Assembly (NCBI RefSeq): GCF_000971335.1
Contig: NZ_JZJL01000037.1
Location: forward strand, 1-49,896
DNA: 49,896 bases
From: Chromobacterium vaccinii
Lineage (GTDB): Bacteria > Pseudomonadota > Gammaproteobacteria > Burkholderiales > Chromobacteriaceae
Direction: 5' to 3'
Below, one piece after another: positions 17,582 to 26,410 of the stretch. The notes beneath the pieces are model-generated. The model was not told the DNA's origin, made no database searches, and saw only the letters and a program-made list of their open reading frames with translations. Position 1 is the first letter of the stretch. Every line of letters begins with the position of its first letter. Both the position numbers and the translations under genes were made by a program.

Positions 17582-17935
17582 ATGAAAGACCCTTGCGATC
17601 ACTACACCTTCGACCTGATAGGCGGGGTGGCCAAAAAACCGGGCCGCAAACCGCTGGGCGAACGTGCGATGACGGTGGCCGAACGCAAGCGCCGCAGCCG
17701 CGAGCTGCGCCGAAACCGGCTGCAGGAGTTGTCGGTGACGGTGGAGCTGAGCCGGGACGCGCAGAAGTCTTTGGACAAGATGATCGAGTGGTGGGGCGTC
17801 AGCAAGAAAGAGGCGATCAACCGCGCGCTGATGATCGCCTGTCAATCGCAGACCGGCCGCACCGGCAGCCTGTTCGAACTGGAACTGGGCATGCAATTGC
17901 CCGGCAAGGCTTCGCGCCGCAAATCGCCGCGCTGA
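17582..17935 (+). CDS. Ribbon-helix-helix-like small DNA-binding protein
   Basis: A 117-residue, very basic protein. An N-terminal stretch VAKKPGRKPLGERAMTVAERKRRSRELRR looks like an AT-hook-like GRKP element plus a basic helix. It is followed by a ribbon-helix-helix pattern: strand LSVTVELS, helix RDAQKSLDKMIEWWG, turn VSKKEAINRALMIACQ. RHH proteins dimerise and contact DNA with the strand. The ATG at 17582 is chosen because the domain and charge pattern begin there; the frame is open upstream through the terminator, which cannot be coding. Target unknown; it stands alone and may regulate itself. Confidence 0.65.
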   Translation: MKDPCDHYTFDLIGGVAKKPGRKPLGERAMTVAERKRRSRELRRNRLQELSVTVELSRDAQKSLDKMIEWWGVSKKEAINRALMIACQSQTGRTGSLFELELGMQLPGKASRRKSPR

Positions 17936-17938
17936 TCT

Positions 17939-18508
17939 TCAGACAAACTCTCCCGGCGGCAGGTCCAGATTGATCGTCGCGCCGCGAAACAATGGCTCGG
18001 CGGTCCTCGCCCGGCCCGATAACAGCTCCAGCATAACAACCTTGCCCAGCGTATCGCTGCGCAAGGCGTTTTCATTCTCGTTGGCGACCAGAACGACGTC
18101 GGCAGCCTCCCAGCCCGCCGCCCGTCGATAGAACGGCAGCAGCCCGGCGTCGCAGGAAAACGCGGCGATGTCGTAACGGCCGCAAGTTCTGAGCCAATCC
18201 GAAGCGGCCACGACAACGCGCTCGCCCAGGCCGCGTCCGCGCAGCTCCGGATGAGTGGCGACGCAGCCAAGGCTGCCCAACGAGAAAACCCGCCCCTGTT
18301 GAGTGATGGCTTTGCCAAACACCGACGCGTAGGCGGCAAGCCGTCCGTTATCCTTCAGATAGAATGCTCGGGCTTCGAGCTCAGGACGATGCAGCGCTTC
18401 ATCTGGGCTGACTTCACCATCGCACCGATAGGCCAAGTGCAACATGGCATTGATCTCGCGCCGCAATGGCTGCGGCATGCCCTCGCACGGGATGGTCAAA
18501 ACATTCAC
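17939..18508 (-). CDS. GNAT-family N-acetyltransferase
   Basis: A 189-residue cytoplasmic protein with a recognisable GNAT core: a beta strand (GRVFSLGSLGCVATHPELRG) leading into the acetyl-CoA pyrophosphate loop RGRGLG and its helix ERVVVAASDWLRTCG, then AAFSCDAGLLPFYRRAAGWE, where the FYRRAAGW element is the usual motif B. The layout resembles the aminoglycoside 2'-N-acetyltransferase type, but substrate specificity cannot be assigned. It ends 4 bp from the stop of the convergent RHH gene. No strong Shine-Dalgarno precedes ATG 18508. Confidence 0.85.
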   Translation of the reverse strand: MNVLTIPCEGMPQPLRREINAMLHLAYRCDGEVSPDEALHRPELEARAFYLKDNGRLAAYASVFGKAITQQGRVFSLGSLGCVATHPELRGRGLGERVVVAASDWLRTCGRYDIAAFSCDAGLLPFYRRAAGWEAADVVLVANENENALRSDTLGKVVMLELLSGRARTAEPLFRGATINLDLPPGEFV

Positions 18509-18720
18509 TTCGCTTATCCATCTTGCTGCTAATCATTTATATCCCCCTGATCCTGCGTCGCGCTTCCTTGCCGTACTATCTAGACAGCCTGTGTCGGCGC
18601 GCCTTGGCTCAGGTTCTCTGCGAGGTTTTGTCAGCGGTTATGCTTTCAAAACGACTTCTTGTCGTTTCAATTGACCGCCAAGACATCGCCACTAGGCAAC
18701 GCTCCCCAGGAAGAACAGCG

Positions 18721-18903
18721 CTATTTGCAGGTTGCAAGGAATTCCCTGACCTGTTTTTCTGCCTCCTCCCGGCTTAGACCGTAGCGCATCTGAACCAAGC
18801 ATATCAGCCCATTGTGATCCTTTTTGGCCGCGTCGGACTCTTTTGCCTCAGGCATGAGACCATGGTGCGATTCAATCTCTGTTTGCGCAATTGCATTGAC
18901 CAT
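18721..18903 (-). CDS. Small hypothetical protein
   Basis: A 60-residue acidic/basic protein preceded by a good Shine-Dalgarno (AGGGAG, 8 bases before ATG 18903), which argues that it is real. The C-terminal half, YGLSREEAEKQVREFLATC, reads as an amphipathic helix pair of the kind seen in small stress-associated proteins, but I do not recognise a named family. The flanking 18509-18720 interval shows no further gene. Confidence 0.5.
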   Translation of the reverse strand: MVNAIAQTEIESHHGLMPEAKESDAAKKDHNGLICLVQMRYGLSREEAEKQVREFLATCK

Positions 18904-19021
18904 GACCGTCGCTCCCTAAGCAAGTGATACCGGGAGAATAGACCGTCGTTTGGCGTGCGTATGTGCGGCAGCATACGCAAATGGAAAATATATCCAGTAC
19001 GCAACAGCGTGACAGGAAGCC

Positions 19022-21577
19022 TTAAAAATTTTTCTCCAGCGCGCGGATTTCGCTGATATTGGTAAAAGTGATCACAATGCCGTCAATCACGTTTTCCTGA
19101 GTGCGATACGGCATAATTCTCGCCCTGTACCACTGATCATCCGTTGCGCGGATCAGCTTATCCTTGAAAACCAGCGTGCGAATAACTCCATAGGCATCCT
19201 GACTCAGCTCAGGGTAATCCAGATTGTTGGCGATGTCTGAAAGCGGCCTGCCAATATCGCTCTGAATAAGTTTGAACAAGGTGGTGACATGCGAAGTGAA
19301 CCGTCTGACTTTCAGCCCGCCATCCAGGAAAATGGTGGCGATTTCAGTGCTGTTCAGCAAGTTCATCAAGTCATTCCTCGCCTCGGACAGGTCATCCATC
19401 TTGGATTGCAGCTCGGCATTCACCGTCTGCAGCTCTTCATTCATCGACTGCATCTCTTCCTTTGAGGTGGTCAGCTCCTCATTGGTTGATTGCAGCTCTT
19501 CATTCATCGATTGCAACTCTTCGTTGGCGGACTTCAACTCCTCCATCGAGCAGCGCATTTCCTCATGCATGGCCTGCAATGATTCGCGCGCCTGCTGCAG
19601 ATCGCGTTCCAGCTGTTGGTGCTCATCTCGCGAAACCACCCCGCCTTTCCTTCTCGGCGATTTGTTTTGGACAACATCGTGAAACACGATCAACACCTGG
19701 CCTCGCAGCGCCTCCGGAGCCTGGAGGGCATGGATGGTTACATTTACCACTTTATGCCCATTGCCGTCCTCAATGGGGACTCCCTTGATCTGAATCGGAA
19801 GCGGGTTCTGTAACGCCCTTTTCACCGCGCCGGTCAACGCCTCTCTCAGGCCAGGCCTGGCCATGGCGTGAATATTGATGTTGACCTTGCCGGCTGCGGG
19901 CTCCAGGTATGATCCCGTGCGGCCGCTAATATAGATTATATCCCCTTCGGCATTCACCAAAACTGCAGCCGGGGCATAATTCTGCTGAATCAGGCTATCT
20001 ATTTGCGGGCCAATGCTTTCAGTCAAAGCGGCCTCTTTGGAAAATGCCGGCGTGACGCTCATATTATTCTTCTCCAGCGATTTGCTTGGGAAAATCAGTT
20101 CGGACGATGCTGAAGCCTGATTGAGCCTCCCCAAAAGGCGTATCTTGTTTTTTATTGGAAAGAAGAGTTGTGACAGCTGCCCGATGGACTCTGCATTGCC
20201 AAGCATCAGAATGCCATTTTGATTCAATGCATAATGAAATAATAATAGCAGTCTCTTCTGCAGTTTGGCATCGAAATATATCAAAAGATTTCTGCAGGAT
20301 AACAAATCCAACTTGGTGAATGGCGGGTCTGAAATTACATTCTGCGTGGCAAATACAATGCAATCTCGAATTTCTTTTTTGATCCGATGCTCGCCGCCCT
20401 CCTCCACGAAGTAACGCGCTAGATAGTCAGGGGAAATATCAGATTTTATCTTGTTGCTGAAAATCCCCTTTCTAGCCCGGAGAATCGCCTCGGGGTCCAG
20501 ATCGGTCGCATAGACTTGCAGCGAGAACTTGTCATCCAGGTTAAGCGCTCTGGATGCTTCTTTGTAAGATATCACCAGAGAATAGGCTTCTTCGCCACTC
20601 GAGCAGCCAACCACCCAGGCGCGCAGCTTGCGGCCGTTTGGATATCGAGAAAAAAGGGTGGGGAAAGCATCGTCGCGCAGGCACTGCCATATTTCCGGAT
20701 CGCGGAAGAAATTGGTCACCCCAATCAGCAACTCTTTGTGCAGCAAGACCAGTTCTTGCGGGTTGGCTCCCAGGTAGCTTGCATACTCGGCGATATTATC
20801 CATCTTGTGAACGGCAATGCGCCTTTCAATGCGCCGTGTCAGCGTATTGATTTTGTAGTGAGAAAAGTCGGCATGGCAGTGCTCGAGCAGAAGCGCGATG
20901 ATTTTCCTATAGTATTCCTGGCTGTCCAGCACGATGACTGATGGGGATTCGGTCTTTTTCATTGCGTATTTCAGATAATGGATGAGTAGCGCCGGCAGCC
21001 TCTCTGGCGGCGCTATGATCTGCACGCACCCTGAAGCGATAGCGGCAAGCGGCATGCTATCGAAGCCCGCGGTGGCTGGCTCTTGCGCAAGGCACAGTCC
21101 ACCGGCCTCGCGGATGGACTGGAGGCCCTGAGCGCCGTCGGAGCCCATGCCGGACAGGACAATGCCCACCGCGCTTTCCCGCAGTCCCTGCGCCAGTTTT
21201 TGAAAGAACAAATCGATAGGCAAACGCAATCCGGCGCTTTCTTCCACGCTCAGACGCAAGCGACCATCTTTCAGGAAGACGTTTTGACGCGGCGGCGCGA
21301 TGTAAACATGGTTGGGCAATAGCTGCAGGCCTTCCGCCGCTTCCAGCACATCCATCCGGGTGTGATTCTGCAGGATGTCCGCCAGAATGCTGATATGCGT
21401 AGAGGTGGGCGCCAAGTGCTGGACAACGATAAACGCCAGCCCGCTTTTATCTGGAACGCAGGTGAAAAAATTTTTCAGCGCCTCCAGCCCTCCCGCAGAG
21501 CAGCCAATACCGACAACCGGGAAGCCGATCAGTTCGCGGCCGGGTTGCGGCAATGCGATCTGCATCGCTGTATTCAT
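19022..21577 (-). CDS. CheB-CheR-PAS fusion signalling protein
   Basis: An 851-residue cytoplasmic protein. Residues about 15-200 are a CheB methylesterase domain without a receiver: catalytic Ser in GIGCSAGGLEALKNF, His in VVQHLAPTS, Asp in LSGMGSDGAQG. Residues about 220-490 are a CheR methyltransferase (HKELLIGVTNFFRDPEIW, SAM loop VVGCSSGEEAYSL, LLSCRNLLIYFD). After a PAS-like region comes a coiled coil of repeated NEELQS heptads (about 655-735) and a final PAS domain. Many relatives continue into a histidine kinase; this one stops right after the PAS, so it probably signals by methylation or partner binding. ATG 21577 follows GGCGGAG; a GTG at 21604 would abut the upstream stop. Confidence 0.9.
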   Translation of the reverse strand: MNTAMQIALPQPGRELIGFPVVGIGCSAGGLEALKNFFTCVPDKSGLAFIVVQHLAPTSTHISILADILQNHTRMDVLEAAEGLQLLPNHVYIAPPRQNVFLKDGRLRLSVEESAGLRLPIDLFFQKLAQGLRESAVGIVLSGMGSDGAQGLQSIREAGGLCLAQEPATAGFDSMPLAAIASGCVQIIAPPERLPALLIHYLKYAMKKTESPSVIVLDSQEYYRKIIALLLEHCHADFSHYKINTLTRRIERRIAVHKMDNIAEYASYLGANPQELVLLHKELLIGVTNFFRDPEIWQCLRDDAFPTLFSRYPNGRKLRAWVVGCSSGEEAYSLVISYKEASRALNLDDKFSLQVYATDLDPEAILRARKGIFSNKIKSDISPDYLARYFVEEGGEHRIKKEIRDCIVFATQNVISDPPFTKLDLLSCRNLLIYFDAKLQKRLLLLFHYALNQNGILMLGNAESIGQLSQLFFPIKNKIRLLGRLNQASASSELIFPSKSLEKNNMSVTPAFSKEAALTESIGPQIDSLIQQNYAPAAVLVNAEGDIIYISGRTGSYLEPAAGKVNINIHAMARPGLREALTGAVKRALQNPLPIQIKGVPIEDGNGHKVVNVTIHALQAPEALRGQVLIVFHDVVQNKSPRRKGGVVSRDEHQQLERDLQQARESLQAMHEEMRCSMEELKSANEELQSMNEELQSTNEELTTSKEEMQSMNEELQTVNAELQSKMDDLSEARNDLMNLLNSTEIATIFLDGGLKVRRFTSHVTTLFKLIQSDIGRPLSDIANNLDYPELSQDAYGVIRTLVFKDKLIRATDDQWYRARIMPYRTQENVIDGIVITFTNISEIRALEKNF

Positions 21578-21604
21578 GGCTCCGCCATCATCGGGGCTAT
21601 GCAC

Positions 21605-22204
21605 TTATTCTTGCCGAGCCAAGCGGTCCAGCATCTCGGCTTCCGCGCGCTTGATCTTGCTGAAATCAGTCAATGTCAAGCGTACTATCACCCCCATTCC
21701 CACCACGTACTTTCTCTGGCAGTCGATGTGAAACACGCCTGTATGATGAAAAGAGCGGACATTCAATGCCAGGATGATGCTTTCCCCATTATTTTCCTTG
21801 TCATACAGCGCCCGTTCAAAAAATAGACTCCATCGATTTTGGTCGCCGCTCGCAACAAAACGAGAGAAAAGTGCGCCGACGACTTTCTCTTTGCTGATAC
21901 CCAGTGACTCGATTGCGGTTTTATTGACCTCAGTTATCATGCCCCTAGCATCAACGGTAATGAGGCCGGCAGACGCGGTCTCGTAAAAATCGACATACTG
22001 ATCGCGTATTTGCTCCACGAAGGCATTGTTATTCTGCAGCTCTATGAGCTGCGCTTCCAACTCGATTTTGTGGATCAGCAACTCATGCATCAGCATCCCG
22101 GCAGGCTCGGTGCCGGGGCCGTCGAAAAACAAGCCCTCCACCATGGCTTCCGCGCTTTTCCGCTGCGCGGCCCGCCGTTTTACCCCATTCGATGATTTTT
22201 TCAT
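21605..22204 (-). CDS. PAS-domain protein coupled to the CheB-CheR fusion
   Basis: About 199 residues: a basic N-terminus (KKSSNGVKRRAAQRK), a helical linker with the family motif MLMHELLIHKIELEAQLIELQNNN, and one PAS domain (DFYETASAGLITVDARGMITEVNKTAIESLGISKEKVVG), ending in a C-terminal helix (KIKRAEAEMLDRLARQE). The HELQVHQIELE-type linker is common in proteins associated with CheB/CheR fusions and hybrid kinases. There is no output domain. It ends at the next gene's possible GTG start and 27 bp before its ATG, so the two are co-translated and presumably interact. Start codon is uncertain: ATG 22204, ATG 22237 or TTG 22258. Confidence 0.78.
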   Translation of the reverse strand: MKKSSNGVKRRAAQRKSAEAMVEGLFFDGPGTEPAGMLMHELLIHKIELEAQLIELQNNNAFVEQIRDQYVDFYETASAGLITVDARGMITEVNKTAIESLGISKEKVVGALFSRFVASGDQNRWSLFFERALYDKENNGESIILALNVRSFHHTGVFHIDCQRKYVVGMGVIVRLTLTDFSKIKRAEAEMLDRLARQE

Positions 22205-22492
22205 TGCGTGGATAACCTTTGGGAGTGTTGCATGCATGGAGGCTGCCCAGCCTGCCAAGGAAACGGCTTGTAGCCATGGGACAAGAAATTGTGCTGAGCT
22301 TTAGGCTGAAGGATGAATTTCAATGCGCCATGAAATCCATTCAATTATAGACCCGCGTCACGCCAACGTCATTCCGATGCGCATTTCCTTGCCTGCCAGC
22401 CGGCCATTTTACTCGGGAAGGACGGAAAATACGCCAAGAAGAATATGGAGCATGGTAGCACGGCTGCCGTAGCTGGCTTTCATGCGGCCAAG
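22205..22492. other. Intergenic region between PAS gene and acnB terminator
   Basis: This 288-bp stretch should contain the promoter and leader of the PAS/CheB-CheR operon (minus strand). I see no ORF with a ribosome binding site, no RNA gene and no long repeat in it. Confidence 0.5.
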
Positions 22493-22530
22493 AAAAAAAC
22501 GCCGCCCACCCTTGGGGCGGACGGCGTTAT
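22493..22530 (-). terminator. Rho-independent terminator of acnB
   Basis: On the minus strand a GC-rich hairpin (outer stem AACGCCG / CGGCGTT with an inner GGGGCGG-type stem) is followed by a run of T. It starts 18 bp after the acnB stop. Confidence 0.85.
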
Positions 22531-22547
22531 TCGACGCCTCGAGGCAA

Positions 22548-25136
22548 TCAGGCCTTGCTGGCGGCCAGCTCCTGATATTCGGCGATCTGGTCGAAGTTCA
22601 GGTACTGGTAAACTTCGGCGCTCTTCTCGTTGATGATGCCGATATTGGCCTGATACTCCTCCACGGTCGGGATCTTGCCCAGCTTGGAGCAGATCGCGGC
22701 CAGTTCCGCCGAGCCCAGGAACACGTTGGAGTTCTTGCCCAGACGGTTCGGGAAGTTGCGGGTGGAGGTGGACATCACCGTCGCGCCTTCGCGCACCTGC
22801 GCCTGGTTGCCCATGCACAGCGAGCAGCCCGGCATTTCCATGCGGGCGCCGGCGCGGCCCAGCACGCCGTAGTGGCCTTCCTCGGTCAGCTGCTTGGCGT
22901 CCATCTTGGTCGGCGGAGCGACCCACAGCTTGACCGGGATGTCGGCCTTGCCTTCCAGCAGTTTGGACGCGGCGCGGAAGTGGCCGATATTGGTCATGCA
23001 CGAACCGATGAACACTTCGTCGATCTTGGTGCCGGCCACTTCGGACATGAATTTCACGTCGTCCGGGTCGTTCGGGCAGGCGACGATAGGCTCTTTCACA
23101 TCGGCCAGGTCGATGTCGATCACGGCGGCGTATTCGGCGTCGGCGTCGCCCTTCAGCAGCTGGCCGTTGGCGATCCACTCCTCCATCGACTTGATGCGGC
23201 GCTCCAGCGTGCGCGCGTCTTGATAGCCGTCGGCGATCATGGTCTTCATCAGCGTGATGTTGGAGCGCATGTACTCGGCGATCGGCTCCTTGTTCAGGTG
23301 CACGGTGCAGCCGGCGGCGGAGCGCTCGGCGGAGGCGTCGGTCAGTTCGAACGCTTGCTCGACCTTCAGATCAGGCAGGCCTTCGATTTCCAGGATGCGG
23401 CCGGAGAAGATGTTCTTCTTGCCGGCCTTGGCCACGGTCAGCAAGCCTTGCTTGATCGCGTACAGCGGGATGGCGTTGACCAGGTCGCGCAGGGTCACGC
23501 CCGGCTGCAGCTTGCCCTTGAAGCGCACCAGCACCGATTCCGGCATGTCCAGCGGCATCACGCCGGTGGCGGCGGCGAAAGCCACCAGGCCGGAGCCGGC
23601 CGGGAAGGAAATGCCGATCGGGAAGCGGGTGTGGCTGTCGCCGCCGGTGCCGACGGTGTCGGGCAGCAGCAGACGGTTCAGCCAGCTGTGGATCACGCCG
23701 TCGCCCGGGCGCAGCGAAACGCCGCCGCGGGTGGAGATGAAGGCCGGCAGTTCCTTGTGCATCTTCACATCCACCGGCTTGGGGTAAGCGGCGGTGTGGC
23801 AGAACGATTGCATCACCAGGTCGGCGGAGAAGCCCAGGCAGGCCAGGTCTTTCAGCTCGTCGCGGGTCATCGGGCCGGTGGTGTCCTGCGAGCCGACGGT
23901 GGTCATCTTCGGTTCGCAGTAGGTGCCCGGGCGCACGCCTTTGCCTTCCGGCAGGCCACAGGCGCGGCCGACCATCTTCTGGCCCAGGCTAAAGCCTTTG
24001 CCGGAATCGACCGGCGCCTTGGGCAGGCGGAACACGGTGGAGGCCGGCAGGCCCAGCGCTTCGCGCGCCTTGGAGGTCAGGCCGCGGCCGATGATCAGGT
24101 TGATGCGGCCGCCGGCGCGCACTTCGTCCAGGATCACTTCGGACTTCAGCTTGAATTCGGAGACGACGGCGCCGTTCTTCTCGATCTTGCCGGCGTACGG
24201 GTAGACGTCGATCACGTCGCCCATTTCCAGCTTGGACACGTCCACTTCGATCGGCAGCGAGCCAGAGTCTTCCTGAGTATTGAAGAAGATGGGCGCGATC
24301 TTGCCGCCCAGGGTCACGCCGCCGAAGCGCTTGTTCGGCACAAACGGGATGTCCTGGCCGGTGGCCCATACCACGGAGTTGGTGGCGGACTTACGCGAGG
24401 AGCCGGTGCCGACCACGTCGCCGACGTAGGCGACCAGGTGGCCCTTCTTCTTCAGATCGTCGATGAATTGCATCGGGCCGCGCTTGCCGTCTTCTTCCGG
24501 CTTGAAGGCCGCGTCGGCGCGGGTGTTCTTCAGCATCGCCAGGTAATGCAGCGGGATGTCCGGGCGGCTCCAGGCGTCCGGGGCCGGCGACAGGTCGTCG
24601 GTATTGGTTTCGCCCGGCACCTTGAATACGGTGACGGTGATTTTCTGCGCCACTTCCGGGCGACTGGTGAACCACTCGGCGTTGGCCCAGGACTCGACCA
24701 CTTCCTTGGCGACGGCGTTGCCCTTGTCCATCTTTTCCTTCACATCGTGGAAGGAATCGAACATCAGCAGGGTTTTCTTCAGGCCGGCGGCCGCGATTTT
24801 GGCGACGGACGGATCGTCCAGCAGATCGACCAGCGGCTTGATGTTGTAGCCGCCCAGCATGGTGCCGAGAAGCTCGGTGGCCAGCTCGCGCGAAACCAGC
24901 GGCGACTTCACGCCGCCTTCGGCGACGGCGGCCAGGAAGGAGGCTTTGACCTTGGCGGCGTCGTCCACGCCCGGCGGCACGCGGTGGGTGATCAGGTCGA
25001 CCAGGATGCTCTCTTCGCCCTTGGGCGGATTTTTCAGCAGTTCGACCAGTTCTTCGACCTGCTTGGCGGACAGCGGCAGGGGCGGAATGCCCAGCGCGGC
25101 GCGCTCGGCTACGTGCTGACGGTAAGCTTCTAGCAT
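22548..25136 (-). CDS. acnB: Aconitate hydratase B / 2-methylisocitrate dehydratase
   Basis: An 862-residue cytosolic TCA-cycle enzyme that interconverts citrate and isocitrate through cis-aconitate using a [4Fe-4S] cluster. It has the AcnB-specific order: N-terminal HEAT-like helical domain ([22 protein letters not shown]), swivel domain, then the three cluster-domain segments. The cluster cysteines are visible in [10 protein letters not shown] and in [11 protein letters not shown], and substrate-region motifs include [17 protein letters not shown] and [19 protein letters not shown]. The length matches E. coli AcnB (865). ATG 25136 is chosen by homology at the N-terminus. It is a single-gene unit ending in a strong terminator and divergent from a LysR regulator. 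Confidence 0.98.
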   Translation of the reverse strand: MLEAYRQHVAERAALGIPPLPLSAKQVEELVELLKNPPKGEESILVDLITHRVPPGVDDAAKVKASFLAAVAEGGVKSPLVSRELATELLGTMLGGYNIKPLVDLLDDPSVAKIAAAGLKKTLLMFDSFHDVKEKMDKGNAVAKEVVESWANAEWFTSRPEVAQKITVTVFKVPGETNTDDLSPAPDAWSRPDIPLHYLAMLKNTRADAAFKPEEDGKRGPMQFIDDLKKKGHLVAYVGDVVGTGSSRKSATNSVVWATGQDIPFVPNKRFGGVTLGGKIAPIFFNTQEDSGSLPIEVDVSKLEMGDVIDVYPYAGKIEKNGAVVSEFKLKSEVILDEVRAGGRINLIIGRGLTSKAREALGLPASTVFRLPKAPVDSGKGFSLGQKMVGRACGLPEGKGVRPGTYCEPKMTTVGSQDTTGPMTRDELKDLACLGFSADLVMQSFCHTAAYPKPVDVKMHKELPAFISTRGGVSLRPGDGVIHSWLNRLLLPDTVGTGGDSHTRFPIGISFPAGSGLVAFAAATGVMPLDMPESVLVRFKGKLQPGVTLRDLVNAIPLYAIKQGLLTVAKAGKKNIFSGRILEIEGLPDLKVEQAFELTDASAERSAAGCTVHLNKEPIAEYMRSNITLMKTMIADGYQDARTLERRIKSMEEWIANGQLLKGDADAEYAAVIDIDLADVKEPIVACPNDPDDVKFMSEVAGTKIDEVFIGSCMTNIGHFRAASKLLEGKADIPVKLWVAPPTKMDAKQLTEEGHYGVLGRAGARMEMPGCSLCMGNQAQVREGATVMSTSTRNFPNRLGKNSNVFLGSAELAAICSKLGKIPTVEEYQANIGIINEKSAEVYQYLNFDQIAEYQELAASKA

Positions 25137-25326
25137 GACTCGGGACCTTCTTGGCTTTAGGTTGTCGCAGGCCTGGCGGCGTGCCGCCAGTCTCCACTTG
25201 CTGGGTCTGCATCGCTCCGCGCGCTTCGCGCCGGAATATGCACTTTGTAGTGACTGAAGATTACGCTTTTCGGCGCTTGCATACAAACGAGTAATCGCAA
25301 CATGGATTGTGAGATAAAATCACAAC

Positions 25327-26226
25327 ATGAGCACTTATCCTCCTCTTAACTCATTGCGCATTTTCGAGGCCGCGGCAAGGCTGGAAAGCTTTTCCGCCGC
25401 GGCGGGCGAACTCTTCGTCACTCATGGCGCTGTGAGCAAACAGATTAAGCAGCTGGAAGATTGGCTGGGCGTGCCGCTGTTCGAGCGCAGCGGCGGCCGC
25501 GTCAGGCTGACCGACGCTGGTTGGCGCTATCTGGTGCAGGTGCAGGACGGCCTTGACCTGATCGCCAATGCCACCGCCCAACTGTTGCAACCCAACCGCC
25601 AGCGGCGGCTATCCATCAATTCCACGCCCACTTTCGCCGCCTACTGGCTGCTGCCCAGGCTGGAGCGCTTTCGCGAGCGCTTTCCCGACCTTGAGCTGCA
25701 TCTGGCCACTTCGGATCGCGATCTGAGCCGGCTGGATTCGCCGTTCGACATCGCCATCCGCCGCGGCCCCGGCGATTGGCCAGGCCACATCGCCAAGCCA
25801 TTCCTGAAGGAATGGGAGCTGCCGTTGTGCAGCCCGGCGCTGCTGGACACGCTGCCGCTGAATCGCCCGGATGACCTCACCACCCATACGCTGCTGCACG
25901 CGGACACTCGCCCCACCGCCTGGCCGCGCTGGCTGACGCTGGCAGGCGTTCCCGAACTGAAGCCGGCCAGCAGCATGCATTTCGACAAGTTCTCCCTGGC
26001 GCTGCAGGCCGCGATAGATGGACTGGGCGTGGTACTGGGGCCCATGCCGATGGCGCAGGCGCTGATAGACGCGGGCCGGCTGGTGTCTCCGCTGCCGGCG
26101 CCGGTGGTGACAGTGCGCGACTATTGCTGGGTGGCGCCGCGCATGTCGGCGGAGGATGCCGCCGTGGCGACCTTCTGCCGCTGGCTGGAAAGCGAAGCGG
26201 ACAAAGCCGGGACTTCGCCGCGCTGA
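25327..26226 (+). CDS. LysR-family transcriptional regulator (GcvA-like)
   Basis: A 299-residue LTTR: N-terminal winged HTH (LNSLRIFEAAARLESFSAAAGELFVTHGAVSKQIKQLEDWLGVPLFERSGGRVRLT) of the GcvA subgroup, then a linker helix and a periplasmic-binding-like effector domain (about 90-295) with PTFAAYWLLPRLERFRERFPDLEL and DIAIRRGPGDWPG. These proteins act as tetramers and usually regulate a divergent neighbour; here that is acnB, 190 bp away, so control of acnB is a reasonable inference but not shown. The intergenic region is AT-richer near the LysR start (ATCACAACATGAG), consistent with a promoter there. Confidence 0.92.
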   Translation: MSTYPPLNSLRIFEAAARLESFSAAAGELFVTHGAVSKQIKQLEDWLGVPLFERSGGRVRLTDAGWRYLVQVQDGLDLIANATAQLLQPNRQRRLSINSTPTFAAYWLLPRLERFRERFPDLELHLATSDRDLSRLDSPFDIAIRRGPGDWPGHIAKPFLKEWELPLCSPALLDTLPLNRPDDLTTHTLLHADTRPTAWPRWLTLAGVPELKPASSMHFDKFSLALQAAIDGLGVVLGPMPMAQALIDAGRLVSPLPAPVVTVRDYCWVAPRMSAEDAAVATFCRWLESEADKAGTSPR

Positions 26227-26272
26227 GCCCGGGCTTGCCTCTGCATCGTTTCGGCCAGTACAATCGGCGCAA

Positions 26273-26354
26273 GCGGAGATGGCATGCCTCCCGTAACCGC
26301 CTCGCAAAGAGGCTGATGATGCCTACAGTATTCCTGGACCGGGAAGCTGTAGGC
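26273..26354 (+). promoter_or_regulatory. Fluoride (crcB-type) riboswitch with overlapping downstream hairpin
   Basis: The sequence follows the crcB motif. Stem P1 pairs GGAG (26275-26278) with CTCC (26288-26291), enclosing ATGGCAT. A second stem pairs GCCTC (26299-26303) with GAGGC (26309-26313) and is followed by TGATGATGCCTACAG. The loop GGCAT can pair with ATGCC (26318-26322), giving the fluoride-pocket pseudoknot. A hairpin GCCTACAG (26321-26328) / CTGTAGGC (26347-26354) shares bases with the pseudoknot strand, so the two structures compete. There is no T-run after that hairpin, so the control mode (translation or another mechanism) is unclear. The next gene is a CLC-F type antiporter, the classic fluoride target. 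Confidence 0.88.
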
Positions 26355-26410
26355 CTGCGCCTCAAAGCATGCCCGTCCAGACGATTGCCATCACAACGCA
26401 TTGGACGCCC

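Noticed and set aside
19430-19540. Tandem-repeat-like DNA encoding repeated NEELQS units
   Set aside because: This is the conserved coiled-coil of CheB-CheR-PAS proteins and not a DNA repeat element.
22482-25133. An 883-codon open frame on the + strand opposite acnB
   Set aside because: It is an antisense shadow of a strongly conserved gene. Its translation is dominated by H, Q, R, G and A as expected from reading GC-rich codons backwards, and it has no ribosome binding site or family match.
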